Positions 52,201 through 62,214 of a DNA stretch of 64,000 nt are shown piece after piece; position 1 is the stretch's first letter, and every line of letters starts with the position of its first letter. The position numbers and the translations under genes were made by a program. The stretch is from Endozoicomonas sp. SCSIO W0465 (GTDB lineage: Bacteria > Pseudomonadota > Gammaproteobacteria > Pseudomonadales > Endozoicomonadaceae). The stretch covers positions 7,114,501-7,178,500 of the forward strand of contig NZ_CP092417.1 of assembly GCF_023716865.1 (NCBI RefSeq), written 5' to 3'. The notes beneath the pieces were generated by a model that worked only from the letters and a program-made list of their open reading frames with translations, made no database searches and was not told where the DNA came from.

Positions 52201-54073
52201 CGATATGTCGGGTGATGTATTTGGCAATGGCATGCTGCTTTCCAAACATATTCGACTGATTGCCGCTTTTAACCATCAGCACATCTTTATCGATCCTGAC
52301 CCGGACATTTCAGTCAGCTTCAGTGAACGCCTGCGCCTGTTCAATTTACCCCGGTCATCCTGGGCAGATTATGATCGCAACAAAATATCAGAAGGTGGTG
52401 GGGTATTCAGCCGCCAACAGAAAAGCATTCATTTGAGTCAGCAGGCCAGCACCCTGCTGGCAACGGATAAAACCATCCTGTCGCCCGCTGAACTTATTCA
52501 AACGATTCTTAAAGCACCAGTTGATCTCCTATGGAATGGAGGTATCGGTACTTACATAAGAGCCAGCAATGAAAGCAATGCCGATGCGGGGGACCGGTCT
52601 AATGACAGTGTCAGGATCAGCGCCAGCGAACTGAATACCAGCGCAGTAGGGGAGGGTGGAAACCTGGGCCTGACTCAGCTGGCAAGAATTGAGTTCTCCA
52701 GACGAGGCGGTCTGATCAATACCGACGCTATAGACAACTCAGGCGGGGTCGACAGCTCAGACCATGAAGTCAACATAAAGATTCTGCTTAATCAGATGGT
52801 TGATGAGGGTGATATAACCATAAAGCAGCGTAATAGTTTACTGGCCAGTATGACGGATGAGATTGCCAGACTGGTTCTCAGGCATAACTTTTTACAGAGC
52901 CAGAGACTCAGCCTGAGCTTGCATCAGAATCTCCTGTTATTTAATGACCACCGCTTCCTGATCAGGAGGCTCGAACAGAAGGGACACCTTAACCGGGATC
53001 AGGACTGCCTGCCATCGGATACCGAACTTAAAGCCAGAGTGAAAGCCGGTGAAGGTCTCACCCGGCCAGAAATCGCTATTCTTTTGTCTCATACCAAGCT
53101 GGAGCTGTTTGAATCCCTTGTCTTAGCCAATGTTGGCGACGATCCGGTACTGGCAGAAAAACTGCTGGACTATTTCCCATCGCCACTGCGTAACCAGTTC
53201 CCTGATCAAATCAGAAACCATCCATTAAAAACCGAAATCCTGGCCACCCATCTCAGTAACGAAGTTGGCAATAGAATGGGAGCAACATTTATTGGGTATA
53301 TTGGTCAGGAAACCCGACATTCGGAGCTTAATTGTGTCCGGGCATTTATGGCTATAAAAGAGATCTTTTCCATTCCATCCATCTGGGATCAGTTTGAAAG
53401 CCTTGGTTTTGAGGTAAAAGATGATATCCAGAGAGTAGAGCTGTCACGGATACAACAGCATATCGAAAAAGCCTGCATCTGGTTACTGAAGAACCATGGC
53501 AGCTCTATGGATATTGAGTCTCTTATCAGTAACTACAAACCGGGCATCAGCGTGATCAGTGGACAGCTGGCAGAGCTACTGGGAGAGGAAGATTGTGCAT
53601 GGCTGGGCGGCAGAGTTATCTGGCTACAGGAAGCCAAGCTGCCGCAAACACTGGCAGAAACCTGCGCAGGCCTTCGGTATCTTTATTACGTACTTTTTAT
53701 GGTCTGTGTGGCTAATGAGTATCAATTTACCGTTACTGATGTGGCCTCTGTCTTTTTTGCCCTTGAAGATTATCTTTGCCTCCCCTGGTTACGGGAACGT
53801 ATTCGTCAATTACCGGTTAACGACCTCTGGCAACGCAAAGCACAATCATCCCTGAAAGACCAGTTGGATCGGACCCTCAATGATAATTGTATTCATGTTC
53901 TGGCATACTCAAAGGGAACGCCGGAAGAACGCCTCAAACAATGGTTGGAAAAAAATACCGGTTTAATTGATCGATGGAAGGCAACTGTCCGCGAAATACA
54001 GTCTGCCAGAGAGCAAAACCTTGCCATGCTGTCAGTAGCCATACAGGAACTTTCTCTTATTGCCTCAAGTTAG
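49222..54073 (+). pseudogene. gdhB: NAD-specific glutamate dehydrogenase (large, ~1617 aa type), one frameshift
   Basis: This is the giant catabolic enzyme that oxidises glutamate to 2-oxoglutarate. From ATG 49222 (GAGG upstream) to 54073 the span is exactly 1617 codons, the size of the family. The first frame ends at 51906 and the second is open from 51764. Landmarks on both sides are intact: HMRCGKIARGGLRWSDRMED and IVPHGAKGGFV before, DDDDPYLVVAADKGTASFSD and GDMSGDVFGNGMLLSKHIRL after. The break lies in an A6 tract at 51808-51813 (ACC-AAAAAA-TCTCCC); one A fewer restores TKNLPVNGSREEILAEG. It is either a real inactivating slip, a phase-variable tract or a sequencing error. Only one lesion in 4.8 kb favours a recent event or an error. 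Confidence 0.88.
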
Positions 54074-54173
54074 GAGCCTGTCGGGCTAAGACTGTCCTAT
54101 TGCGAACAGCCCGTTGAATCAGTTCTTAAAGCACAGAGGTAGAGAAATCAGACAGAAAAATACAGTCACAAAA

Positions 54174-54202
54174 AAACGGTCACCAGGGGAGGATGACCGT
54201 TT
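54174..54202 (-). terminator. Hairpin 1, terminator for minus-strand transcription
   Basis: AAACGGTCA and TGACCGTTT pair across an 11-base purine-rich loop (CCAGGGGAGGA on the plus strand). The minus-strand RNA ends in a U7 run, as in an intrinsic terminator. Flanking ACAGT/ACTGT can extend pairing, so plus-strand gdhB transcripts may also stop here. Confidence 0.6.
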
Positions 54203-54385
54203 CATACTGTCTCTATTTTATTACTACATCTACAAAGCACACACCTAATAAGGATGTTATGGCATTCCTGATGGCTGAAAAGTTTGGCTTCCATGGAAGA
54301 AACCAACCCAAGCTACCACCATAGGTTATTTAACGGCCAATAAAGCCGGTTTGTTAGGTTCTGTTAAAAATTCAGCAAAAAAAAA

Positions 54386-54410
54386 CCAGTATCCGGGGGA
54401 AGGATACTGG
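54386..54410 (-). terminator. Hairpin 2, terminator for minus-strand transcription
   Basis: CCAGTATCC (54386-54394) and GGATACTGG (54402-54410) form a perfect 9-bp stem with a GGGGGAA loop, followed on the minus strand by U9. The form (A-run, GGGGA-type loop) is the same as hairpin 1, which suggests the two are duplicates or a tandem terminator pair. Confidence 0.65.
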
Positions 54411-54741
54411 CTGCTTAGCTTCGGCTACGGGGGCAGCCTACAACTTAACTTTCTGTCAACACAAAACACACAATGAGCAATAAGAAAGCAGTACGTAAAC
54501 CCTGATTTTTCCTATCCTCACTTACTCAGACAAGCAAAATTCTAAAAAGTTCCCGAAAAAATAAAGAATTTTGAATATTGTCCTGGTATTTACAAAAGGC
54601 TTACAAAATGGAATTGATAAATCCCGTTCGCACTGAAGCGGAGTCAAAGTACGGTGTCTCCAACTTTCTTCGCTTCAGGATGAACGGAACCTGTCAAAAG
54701 CATTGAAATGATGTACTAGGAGGCTGTCCGAGAACTAGCTA

Positions 54742-54932
54742 GTTCCCATCCAAAAACTATAGCCCTTGGGCCACGTAGCCTACAGAGATTTGACGTGCTC
54801 TGAATTTACAGGAAAATCACATCAACTCCGCTGTAGCCCCCGAAAACTGGTTGAAAAAGGCGTCAAAACAAAACTTGATTTTTTCCCTCTAAGCCTTGGC
54901 ACGCATAGGCTGCAGAGTTTTTGGACGAGAAC
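54742..54932. mobile_element. MITE-C (191 bp), ISNCY-like ends
   Basis: The ends are GTTCCCATCCAAAAACT (left) and GTTCTCGTCCAAAAACT (right, complement). This is the same terminal motif as the ISNCY-like elements, and TAGCTA lies on both sides. The interior is unrelated to the transposase gene. It sits head-to-tail with ISNCY-like copy 2, sharing the middle TAGCTA, so two related elements used the same target in tandem. Confidence 0.8.
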
Positions 54933-55412
54933 TAGCTAGTTCTCGTCCAAAAACGCATCAGGCAATCATAATTAGATTGTACGTGCGTTTTGATATTTCC
55001 TGAAATTCCAGAGAGCCGCAAAAACTCTTCCCTTTTTTTCTCTAATCTGGGACGGATATTGGAGAAAAACGCGAAAAGCAGGCAGAAAACATCCTCCCAC
55101 CATGCTGGAAAGGTACTTTCATGTAGCGTGGAGGTGGCTATCAGGATGGTGCCGGGTGTCTGGCCAGAATCACCAGGTTGTAACAGACCACCGATAACCA
55201 GCAATGAGAATCAAAACGCTCAGAACCCTTGCAGTGGCAACGTGATAGCCCAAAACATCTCTTTAGCCACGAAATTCCCGCTTCAATACCTGCCCGGAAG
55301 CGAAAGAGCGTTTTATACACATACTGACTTTTAGTCATCTCTTCGACTTCAAGTCCGCGCTTCTTATTAAAAGCTACATCGCTGATTCCCATGGCCTTGG
55401 CTTTTTCCAAAT

Positions 55413-56444
55413 GGCTCTTTTCGAATTCCGAACTGCTGAACTATCCTTGGTGGATATAATTAGCCATCGCCAGCATTGACCATGAATATAGGCCGAATCT
55501 CAGATCTCATCAGTAATGACACCTGCTTTGAGATGATCCGTGAGAACCGCTGGCCAGATGGCACTGTTCTCTGTCCGCACTGTGATTCTGAGAATGTCAA
55601 AAAGAATGGACACGACAATGTGCAGGTAGAGTGCCAGCACTATTACTGTAAGTCCTGTAAGCGCTACTTCGATGACCTGACAAATACGGTTTTCGCAGGA
55701 CACCACCGACCACTCAAAGTCTGGATTGCCTGTCTCTATTTAATGGGGCTGAACGTCTCCAACAGCCAGATAGCTCAGGAACTTGATCTGTGTGTCAGTG
55801 ATGCACACCATATGACCACAGTCTTACGAAATGGTGTTGTTGACCGAAAGCCTGAAGTGATTCTTGATGGCGAAGTTGAATTCGACGAGGTCTACATTGT
55901 AGCTGGTCACAAGGGACACCCTGAAGCATTAAAAAAATCTGGATCGTCCACCGAGAAAAAGAAGGCTTAAAGGCGCTCCGGGCCGTGGGACTCTTGAAAA
56001 AGACAAACCGCCGGTATTGGGAATGATTCAAAGGGGAGGTCAGGTCATTATCAACATGCTGTCGAACGTTAAGAAGGCGACAATCGAACCATTTATCAAG
56101 AAACACGTAGCCCCACAGAGCCAGATTTATACCGATGAATACAACATCTATGATGACCTTGAAAGCTGGGGCTTCAGACATAAAACGGTCTGTCACGGCA
56201 AAGGTGAGTATGCTCGTGATGATGACAAAGACGGTATTTACGAGGTGCATGTTAATACTATGGAGGGGTTTTGGTCACTTCTACGCTCGTGGCTAAGGCC
56301 TCACAGGGGAATATCCCAAGAGGCTTTACCCCTTTACCTTGGCTTTTTTGAGTTTTTGCATAATATTGGCCGAAGAGGCAAAAGTCTTCTTCAGCCCTTA
56401 GTCAACTTGCTGGTTACATAGCAGTCTGGAATTGGAAAAGAGCC
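55413..56444 (+). mobile_element. IS1595-family element inside ISNCY-like copy 2 (probable parent of MITE-A/B)
   Basis: The ends are GGCTCTTTTCGAATTCCGAA (left) and GGCTCTTTTCCAATTCCAGA (right, complement), each followed by CTGCT. It has a perfect 8-bp duplication TTCCAAAT (55405-55412, 56445-56452). It is 1032 bp. The terminal 25 bp match MITE-A and MITE-B ends, including the asymmetric GAACTGCT versus AGACTGCT pattern. Confidence 0.92.
55476..56421 (+). pseudogene. IS1595-family transposase, frameshifted
   Basis: The first frame (55476-55970) has an N-terminal zinc ribbon (CPHCDSENVKKNG ... YYCKSC), a helix-turn-helix (NSQIAQELDLCVSDAHHM) and the first catalytic part (VEFDEVYIVAGHKGHPEALKK). 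The second frame (56017-56421) has the rest (IYTDEYNIYDDLESWG, VHVNTMEGFWSLLRSWLRPH). A +1 shift at an A7 run near 55929-55935 is needed to join them (giving KNLDRPPRKRRLKGAPGRG). IS1595 transposases are normally one frame, so this copy is probably inactive unless the shift is a sequencing error. The stop of the first frame is at 55970. Confidence 0.82.
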
Positions 56445-57787
56445 TTCCAAATTAGCGCGACACGCGTATCCGCCGTCACCGCTTGTCTGGCGAGGTACAC
56501 GACCATAAATTTCTTTTTGTCTTTCCATCATCGGAATGAATTGGTCCGAATCCGCTGGGTTACCTTCCTCAATAACCAGGTCCAGGATCAATCGACTTTT
56601 TCCCTGAACCAGGTTCAGTTTATGGCCATACTGTACTTGCCGCCTGTCTTTTACGATGATATCCGTATGGGGTTCATACAGGCTAACCACTTTTTCCTGG
56701 GCTGGCACCTTTTCACCCTTAAAGACCCTGCGCTCTGTCTGGGAGACTATTGCATCCACCAGGGGTAACAGGTGATCCACATCGGCCTGCCACTTGTCGG
56801 CATCATCAGCCAGGAGACACTGCCCCTGCTGACGGGCGTTTGCTAGCGTGACAGTAGCTTCGATAAGTACCTTCCGGGATTTTCGGGTCAACTGCAGCAG
56901 TTTTTATAATGCTGATGCCGCTCTTCTTTGCCAGCGTAGATGCATTTTCTGGCCGCATCTTTTACGGCTCGGTTGTGATGGGTATATTCATAAAGCGGTG
57001 TCGCTGTCAGTGTTTGTCCCCGTTCCAGCAGCCGACAAATTTTTTTAACGGAACTGGCTAAAAGATCACTGTCGCAAGGAGGTTTGATATCCGATTCGGT
57101 GACTGTGCTGTCAATAGCCACAGTGCGCCCTTTTTCAATACCCTGATCTTTAGCGGTCATTAGCTGACAGTTATTAATCCGTTCCCATGTAGATGCAGTA
57201 AGAAGGCTGATGAGCCCATGCAAACTGGAGCGACTGGGGCGCTGGTTTGGTTCGAGGCGACAAAAGTCTCGAAAGAGCATGGAGTCCATCAAAACAAACG
57301 ACAAGTAGTCATAATCACAATTCAAATACTGTTTCAGGAGTGCCGCACGAAGAACGGATTCTGCTGATAGTCCGTTCCGCCCAGTGTTCTGTTTATCACC
57401 AGAACTTAAGTCCTCATAAATCCAGTCATTGAACTGTGGATGGGCGTCAAGCCATTGCGAGATACCGGAAAGCTGGGAGCAGATTTCATGAGGTACGTAA
57501 TGGAGTTCCATACTACACTGCGGGTTGCGTTTTTTGCGCATTTGGAGTCCTCTGTTTTTGGCAATCCCTTATGTTTCTTGCTCTTGGGAAGTTTAGTCGC
57601 CAGATAGCAGTAGGGCTCCACTTAATTTTTCAGGATAAAATCTACAGTTTTCAATTGGTTGTGTTTTTGGACGAGAACTAGCTATTGAAAAAACGAAAGC
57701 TTCAGCATTTTCTTGGCTGATCAAATATTGACCTAAATTTAGCCTGTTTTGGGGTAAAAATTGCGTTTTTTACCCTTTTGCTTGCCT

Positions 57788-59320
57788 TTATGCTGCCATT
57801 TTAAGCCTTTTTGCTTCTTCAAGACGGATTGATCCCGTTGAAACCGATTTGACAATTTTTTTGAAATTATAAGCACTGCAGACCAGTGAAAATTCTCCAG
57901 CCACTTTTTCCTTACTCCGGACACTGAACCCTCTGAATCCTGAGTTCTTGATTTGGCCAAAAGGCGGTTCCGCAATCACCTTGCGACGCTCATAAACCGC
58001 TTTGGCCTCTTTGGTTTCCATTTTGCGGTTCATCGCCTGGCGTATGGCTTCGTGGCGGTCTGTGCGAATCACTTTCCCCGGGTCTTTGTTGTCACCACTG
58101 CACCTTTTACGTAACGGGCAATCCCGGCAGATATCTTTACTGACGCGGTAGCTTTTGTGTTTTGCTTTGCTAGCCGTGTTATAAATCAGCTTCTCACCGG
58201 CAGGGCAGGTAAAGCTGTCGTCTGCTTCATGGTAAATAAAATCCGCTTTGACAAACTTTCTGTCAGAGTCTTCCAGTCCCTCTGTTGCAGGCTTCTCCTG
58301 TCGATCCGTAGCCATGTAAGCGTCAATGTTCGCATCATCAAACGCTTGCAGGTTGGGCCCTGAGTAATAGCCATTATCCTCACTCATTTTGCCAATGGAC
58401 GCGTTATCTGTTGCTTCTGCAATGGCTTCAAGTGCAGGCTTTACTTCCTGCTTGTCATTGGCATGCTGGCTGATGTGCTGGCCAACAATGATACCATTAT
58501 CGCTGTCGACGCTGATCTGGGCGTTATAACTGTACTGATAGCCACTGCCTTTTTTACCCATGATCCTGGCATCATGATCAGCAAAGCTGATTTGCTTTTT
58601 GTCGTCTATCGGCTTATCGGGATTCAGGGCCTGTTCCCGTTCTTCAAGCGCTTTTTTGGCCTCCTGGATTTTCTCTAACCGTTCCTGCTTGAATTGCAAG
58701 TCTTCAGGAATGCTGTAGCCAGTCTCCTGCTGATAAGCATCGTCCTCTTCACTGTCACTGGTTTCGGCTTTTTTAATCAGGGCCTCAACTTCAGCCATTA
58801 ATTCAGCTTCTTTGGCCTTAAGTCGTGCGTAGCTCATGGCCTTATGCTTTGATGAGTCGGCTTTGAATTTGGAACCATCAAGAGCGATGTGGCCCAGCGA
58901 GGCCATCTGTAGTTCCCGGGCGAGCAGCACGCTCTGTTTGAAACTGCTTTTAAAAAAGGTGGCCTGGTTTTTACGAAAGTCACTGAGCACCCGGAAATTT
59001 GGGCAGTGCTGTTTGGCGATATACATGAAAGCCAAGTCCTGATTGCAGCGCCGTTCAATCTCCCTGGAGCTGAACACACCATGGCTATAGGCATAGATCA
59101 GGATCGATATAATCAGTCGTGGGTGGTAGGCATTCTGGCCAAGATGGTGATACTGCTTTTCCACTTCAGAGGTGTCGATATGCTTGAAGATATCTTCAAA
59201 AACGAAGCAATCATGATCTGGTGGCAGCAGGTCGAAGATGTTCGATGGGAACATCAGGTGCTGGTCAAAATCAGCAGGGTTATCTTTGAATTTGATTGAT
59301 GACATCCGTTTCGGCAACAA
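57788..59320 (-). CDS. IS1182-family transposase
   Basis: The 510-aa protein has the DUF772-type N-terminus (HPRLIISILIYAYSHGVFSS, REIERRCNQDLAFMYIAKQ) and the first catalytic Asp in HIALDGSKFKADSSK. A long acidic coiled insert follows, then QISVDSDNGIIVGQHISQHA, the second Asp region (MSEDNGYYSGPN), the C-terminal zinc-like cluster (CPAGEK ... CRDCPLRKRC) and ERRKVIAEPPFGQIKNS with the Glu. The frame is complete and uninterrupted, because all inserts fell outside it. Confidence 0.92.
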   Translation of the reverse strand: MLPKRMSSIKFKDNPADFDQHLMFPSNIFDLLPPDHDCFVFEDIFKHIDTSEVEKQYHHLGQNAYHPRLIISILIYAYSHGVFSSREIERRCNQDLAFMYIAKQHCPNFRVLSDFRKNQATFFKSSFKQSVLLARELQMASLGHIALDGSKFKADSSKHKAMSYARLKAKEAELMAEVEALIKKAETSDSEEDDAYQQETGYSIPEDLQFKQERLEKIQEAKKALEEREQALNPDKPIDDKKQISFADHDARIMGKKGSGYQYSYNAQISVDSDNGIIVGQHISQHANDKQEVKPALEAIAEATDNASIGKMSEDNGYYSGPNLQAFDDANIDAYMATDRQEKPATEGLEDSDRKFVKADFIYHEADDSFTCPAGEKLIYNTASKAKHKSYRVSKDICRDCPLRKRCSGDNKDPGKVIRTDRHEAIRQAMNRKMETKEAKAVYERRKVIAEPPFGQIKNSGFRGFSVRSKEKVAGEFSLVCSAYNFKKIVKSVSTGSIRLEEAKRLKMAA

Positions 59321-59376
59321 TAAAGTGGGCAGAAGATGCCTGATTATACTTAATCAGGCTATTCTCGGACAGCCTC

Positions 59377-62121
59377 CTAGTGAGCTTCATCCCAATTATC
59401 TCCAACTCCTGCTTCGACCAATAATGGAACACTGAGTTCTGTTGCATTAGCCATCTGTGCTTTCGTACCTTCAACAACGGCTTCAACGTCTCCATTGGCA
59501 ACTTCAAGTACCAGTTCATCGTGAACCTGCATAATGACACGAGCATCAAGCCCCGACGCTTTCAGCCACTCATCAACCCTGATCATCGCCTTCTTGATAA
59601 TATCCGCAGCAGTACCCTGCATAGGTGCATTGATCGCTGTCCGTTCAGCCCCCTGACGCCGCATACCATTTCTGGCATTGATTTCTGGCAGATATAGACG
59701 ACGCCCAAATATTGTCTCTACATACCCCTTTTCCCGTGCAAAATTTTTGGTCGTTTCCATGTACTTTAAAACGCCAGGATAACGTTCGAAGTAAAGGTCG
59801 ATATACTCTTGGGCAGATTTTCTGGATACCCCCAGCTGTTTCGCGAGCCCAAACGAGGACATGCCATAGATCAAGCCAAAGTTAATGGCTTTAGCACTTC
59901 GTCGCTGATCATTAGTTACATCATCAAGCGCCACGCCAAACACTTCAGCAGCCGTTGCCTTATGGATATCCAGCCCATGGGCAAAAGCATCCAGCAAGCC
60001 TTTATCGCCAGAGAGATGTGCCATGATTCTCAACTCAATCTGGGAGTAATCGGCAGCCACCAACTGGTATCCCTCCGGAGCAATAAACGCCTGTCGCACC
60101 CGACGGCCTTCCGGTGTTCGAATGGGAATATTCTGAAGGTTAGGATCAGAAGAAGAGAGTCTCCCCGTAGCTGTTACGGCCTGATGATAAGACGTATGAA
60201 TACGTCCGGTCACCGCATTAATCATCAGCGGAAGTTTTTCGGTATAAGTGGACTTGAGCTTGCTTAAGCCCCGGTGTTCAAGGATTAGCCTGGGAAGTTC
60301 ATAGTCCAGCGCAAGCTCCTGTAATACCTCTTCTGCGGTTGATGGCTGTCCCTTTGGCGTTTTCTTGATTACCGGAAGCTGCAGTTTTTCAAAGAGCAAC
60401 TCCTGCAACTGCTTTGGTGACGATAGGTTAAATTCCTGTCCTGCCTGGTCATGTGCCGTTTTCTCCAGCTCCCTGAGACGTTGACCAATCTCCAGACTCT
60501 GCTGTTTAAGTAATACACCGTCGACCAGGGCTCCGTGGCGCTCAATACGTGAAAGAATATCCACCAGCGGCATTTCGATCTCTTGAAAAACTAGTGACAA
60601 AGTAGCTTCTGACTTCAGCTGCTCCCAGATAGCGTGGTGAAGGCGTAAAGTAATATCGGCATCTTCGGCCGCATAGGGGCCAGCTTTCTCAAGTTCAATC
60701 TGGTTAAACGTCAGTTGTTTAGCACCTTTCCCGGCAATATCTTCATATTTGATGGTTTTATAACCGAGGTAATGCTCTGCAAGGGCATCCATATTATGGC
60801 GGGTGGCTATTGAGTTCAGACAGTAGGACTCAAGCATGGTATCAAAAGCAGCACCCTTTATTTGAATATCATAGCGAGCCAGCACACTTTCGTCGTACTT
60901 AACGTTCTGACCGACTTTCTGCTTCATCGGGTCTTCCAGCAAAGGCTTAAGTTTTTCCAGCACCCAGCGTCTATCCAATTGGGCTGGCGCACCCAGATAG
61001 TCATGGGCAACGGGCACATAAGCTGCCTTGCCGGGCTCAACGGCAAATGAAACGCCCACCAGTTCAGCTACCATGTAATCCAGACTGGTGGTTTCTGTAT
61101 CAAAAGCAAACAGGTCCGCCGATTCAAGCTGCGCTATCCAGTCAAGAAACTCTGTCTCCTCAGTAACCACCGAATACTCTCCGGTGGCTATTGATGCTTC
61201 CTTAGTTTCATGGCGATCTGAAGCAAGGCCCTCTTGCTCCAACTCTGCAATCAACGTCCTGAATTCGTACTCTTTAAACAGCGCTAACAGTTGCTCTTTA
61301 TCAAGAGGCTGCATGGCCAGATTATCAATAGAAACCGGCAGCTCAACATCGGTCTTGATGGTGGCCAGCTGCCTCGATAACAACACAATATCCTGATGTT
61401 CGGTAAACTTCTCAGCAAAGTTCTTGCTTCCCCGGAACCCAAGCGCAGCCACCTCGTCCAATCGCCCGGCAATCTCATCAATGCCACCGATACCATTGAG
61501 CAAAGCCAATGCGGTTTTCTGACCAACACCAGGCATACCCGGGATGTTGTCGCTGCTGTCTCCCATCAATGCCAGATAATCAATAATCAAGTGAGCAGGA
61601 ATACCAAACTTACTTTCAACGCCATTTTGATCAGTAAACAGGTTATTCATGGTATCAATCAGAGACACGTGCTCAGTCACCAGCTGGGCAATATCTTTAT
61701 CGCCTGTGGAAATGATGGTATCGATTTTTTTCTCGGTCGCCTGTCTGGCCAGCGTACCAATGACATCATCCGCCTCAACGCCTTCAATCATTAACAGCGG
61801 CAGACCAAGAGCCCGGATAATTTGATGTATGGGTTCTATTTGTGAGCGCAAGTCATCGGGCATTGGCTTGCGGGTTGCCTTGTACTCACTGTACATCTCA
61901 TGGCGGAAGTTCTTCCCTTTGGCATCAAAAATAACTGCAACATGGCTATCCTGATACTGTCGTATCAAACTGCGCAGCATATTGGTCATGACCCGGATTG
62001 CACCCGTCGGTCGACCATCCGCCGTTCGCAGATTGGCACGCTCGGATGCATGAAAAGCGCGGTAAAGGTAAGATGAGCCATCAACGAGTATGAGCGGAGG
62101 CGTATTGACTTGTTCTGACAT
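59377..62121 (-). CDS. polA: DNA polymerase I
   Basis: The 914-aa enzyme fills gaps and removes RNA primers. The N-terminal 5'-3' exonuclease has ILVDGSSYLYRAFHA, GVEADDVIGTLA and LMGDSSDNIPGMPGVG. The 3'-5' exonuclease shows FAFDTETTSLDYM and VGQNVKYDESVLARY, with metal residues D/E present. The polymerase has LVAADYSQIELRIMAHLSGD, AKAINFGLIYGMSSFGLAKQ and QVHDELVLEV. All three activities look intact. Its stop codon TAG (59377-59379) lies in the CTAG target of the IS1182, so protein length is unaffected, but the terminators now lie 5 kb away. Confidence 0.97.
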   Translation of the reverse strand: MSEQVNTPPLILVDGSSYLYRAFHASERANLRTADGRPTGAIRVMTNMLRSLIRQYQDSHVAVIFDAKGKNFRHEMYSEYKATRKPMPDDLRSQIEPIHQIIRALGLPLLMIEGVEADDVIGTLARQATEKKIDTIISTGDKDIAQLVTEHVSLIDTMNNLFTDQNGVESKFGIPAHLIIDYLALMGDSSDNIPGMPGVGQKTALALLNGIGGIDEIAGRLDEVAALGFRGSKNFAEKFTEHQDIVLLSRQLATIKTDVELPVSIDNLAMQPLDKEQLLALFKEYEFRTLIAELEQEGLASDRHETKEASIATGEYSVVTEETEFLDWIAQLESADLFAFDTETTSLDYMVAELVGVSFAVEPGKAAYVPVAHDYLGAPAQLDRRWVLEKLKPLLEDPMKQKVGQNVKYDESVLARYDIQIKGAAFDTMLESYCLNSIATRHNMDALAEHYLGYKTIKYEDIAGKGAKQLTFNQIELEKAGPYAAEDADITLRLHHAIWEQLKSEATLSLVFQEIEMPLVDILSRIERHGALVDGVLLKQQSLEIGQRLRELEKTAHDQAGQEFNLSSPKQLQELLFEKLQLPVIKKTPKGQPSTAEEVLQELALDYELPRLILEHRGLSKLKSTYTEKLPLMINAVTGRIHTSYHQAVTATGRLSSSDPNLQNIPIRTPEGRRVRQAFIAPEGYQLVAADYSQIELRIMAHLSGDKGLLDAFAHGLDIHKATAAEVFGVALDDVTNDQRRSAKAINFGLIYGMSSFGLAKQLGVSRKSAQEYIDLYFERYPGVLKYMETTKNFAREKGYVETIFGRRLYLPEINARNGMRRQGAERTAINAPMQGTAADIIKKAMIRVDEWLKASGLDARVIMQVHDELVLEVANGDVEAVVEGTKAQMANATELSVPLLVEAGVGDNWDEAH

Positions 62122-62214
62122 GGATTATGGACTCACTTACGATTCTGGGTAACTGGGTATAAAATGCTTTCCAGCAGTTTAATGGTTTCCACCGTAATTA
62201 TCATGAGGCTCCTG

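Larger units (their letters stand above)
54074..54715. other. Intergenic region after gdhB, with two hairpins
   Basis: These 642 bases contain no gene that I can support. Two hairpins (54174-54202 and 54386-54410) are described separately. They read best as terminators for transcripts coming from polA, which lay directly next door before the IS1182 stack arrived. Confidence 0.5.
55141..57541 (-). pseudogene. ISNCY-like transposase copy 2, broken
   Basis: It is nearly identical to the intact transposase at 4706-6067. Two lesions are visible. An A6 tract in copy 1 (HQHYKKLLQL) is A5 here, so the frame changes to HQHYKNCCS and stops at 56888. In addition, the IS1595 has split the gene in ...CRANLE/KAKAM. 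The C-terminal piece (55141-55412) is otherwise intact. A Glu to Lys change (KEICRL to KKICRL) is also seen. Confidence 0.88.
54939..57678 (-). mobile_element. ISNCY-like insertion sequence copy 2, carrying an IS1595
   Basis: The 16-bp ends GTTCTCGTCCAAAAAC are identical to those of copy 1, and TAGCTA duplications flank it. Without the IS1595 and its duplication it is 1700 bp, one base shorter than copy 1. Its transposase is broken twice. Confidence 0.9.
54720..59376 (-). mobile_element. IS1182-family element, host of a nested stack, at the polA stop codon
   Basis: Both ends read GAGGCTGTCCGAGAA inward and are flanked by CTAG (54716-54719, 59377-59380). The native length after removing the inserts is about 1714 bp. 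It holds MITE-C (54742-54932), ISNCY-like copy 2 (54939-57678) and, inside that, an IS1595 (55413-56444). The right CTAG contains the polA stop TAG, so polA is undamaged. The palindromic target makes duplication and inverted repeat hard to separate. Confidence 0.85.

Noticed and set aside
54074..54715. Spot 42-like small RNA near polA
   Set aside because: A short CAGAGGTAGA-like stretch at about 54134 is all that resembles spf, and the hairpins terminate in the wrong direction for it.
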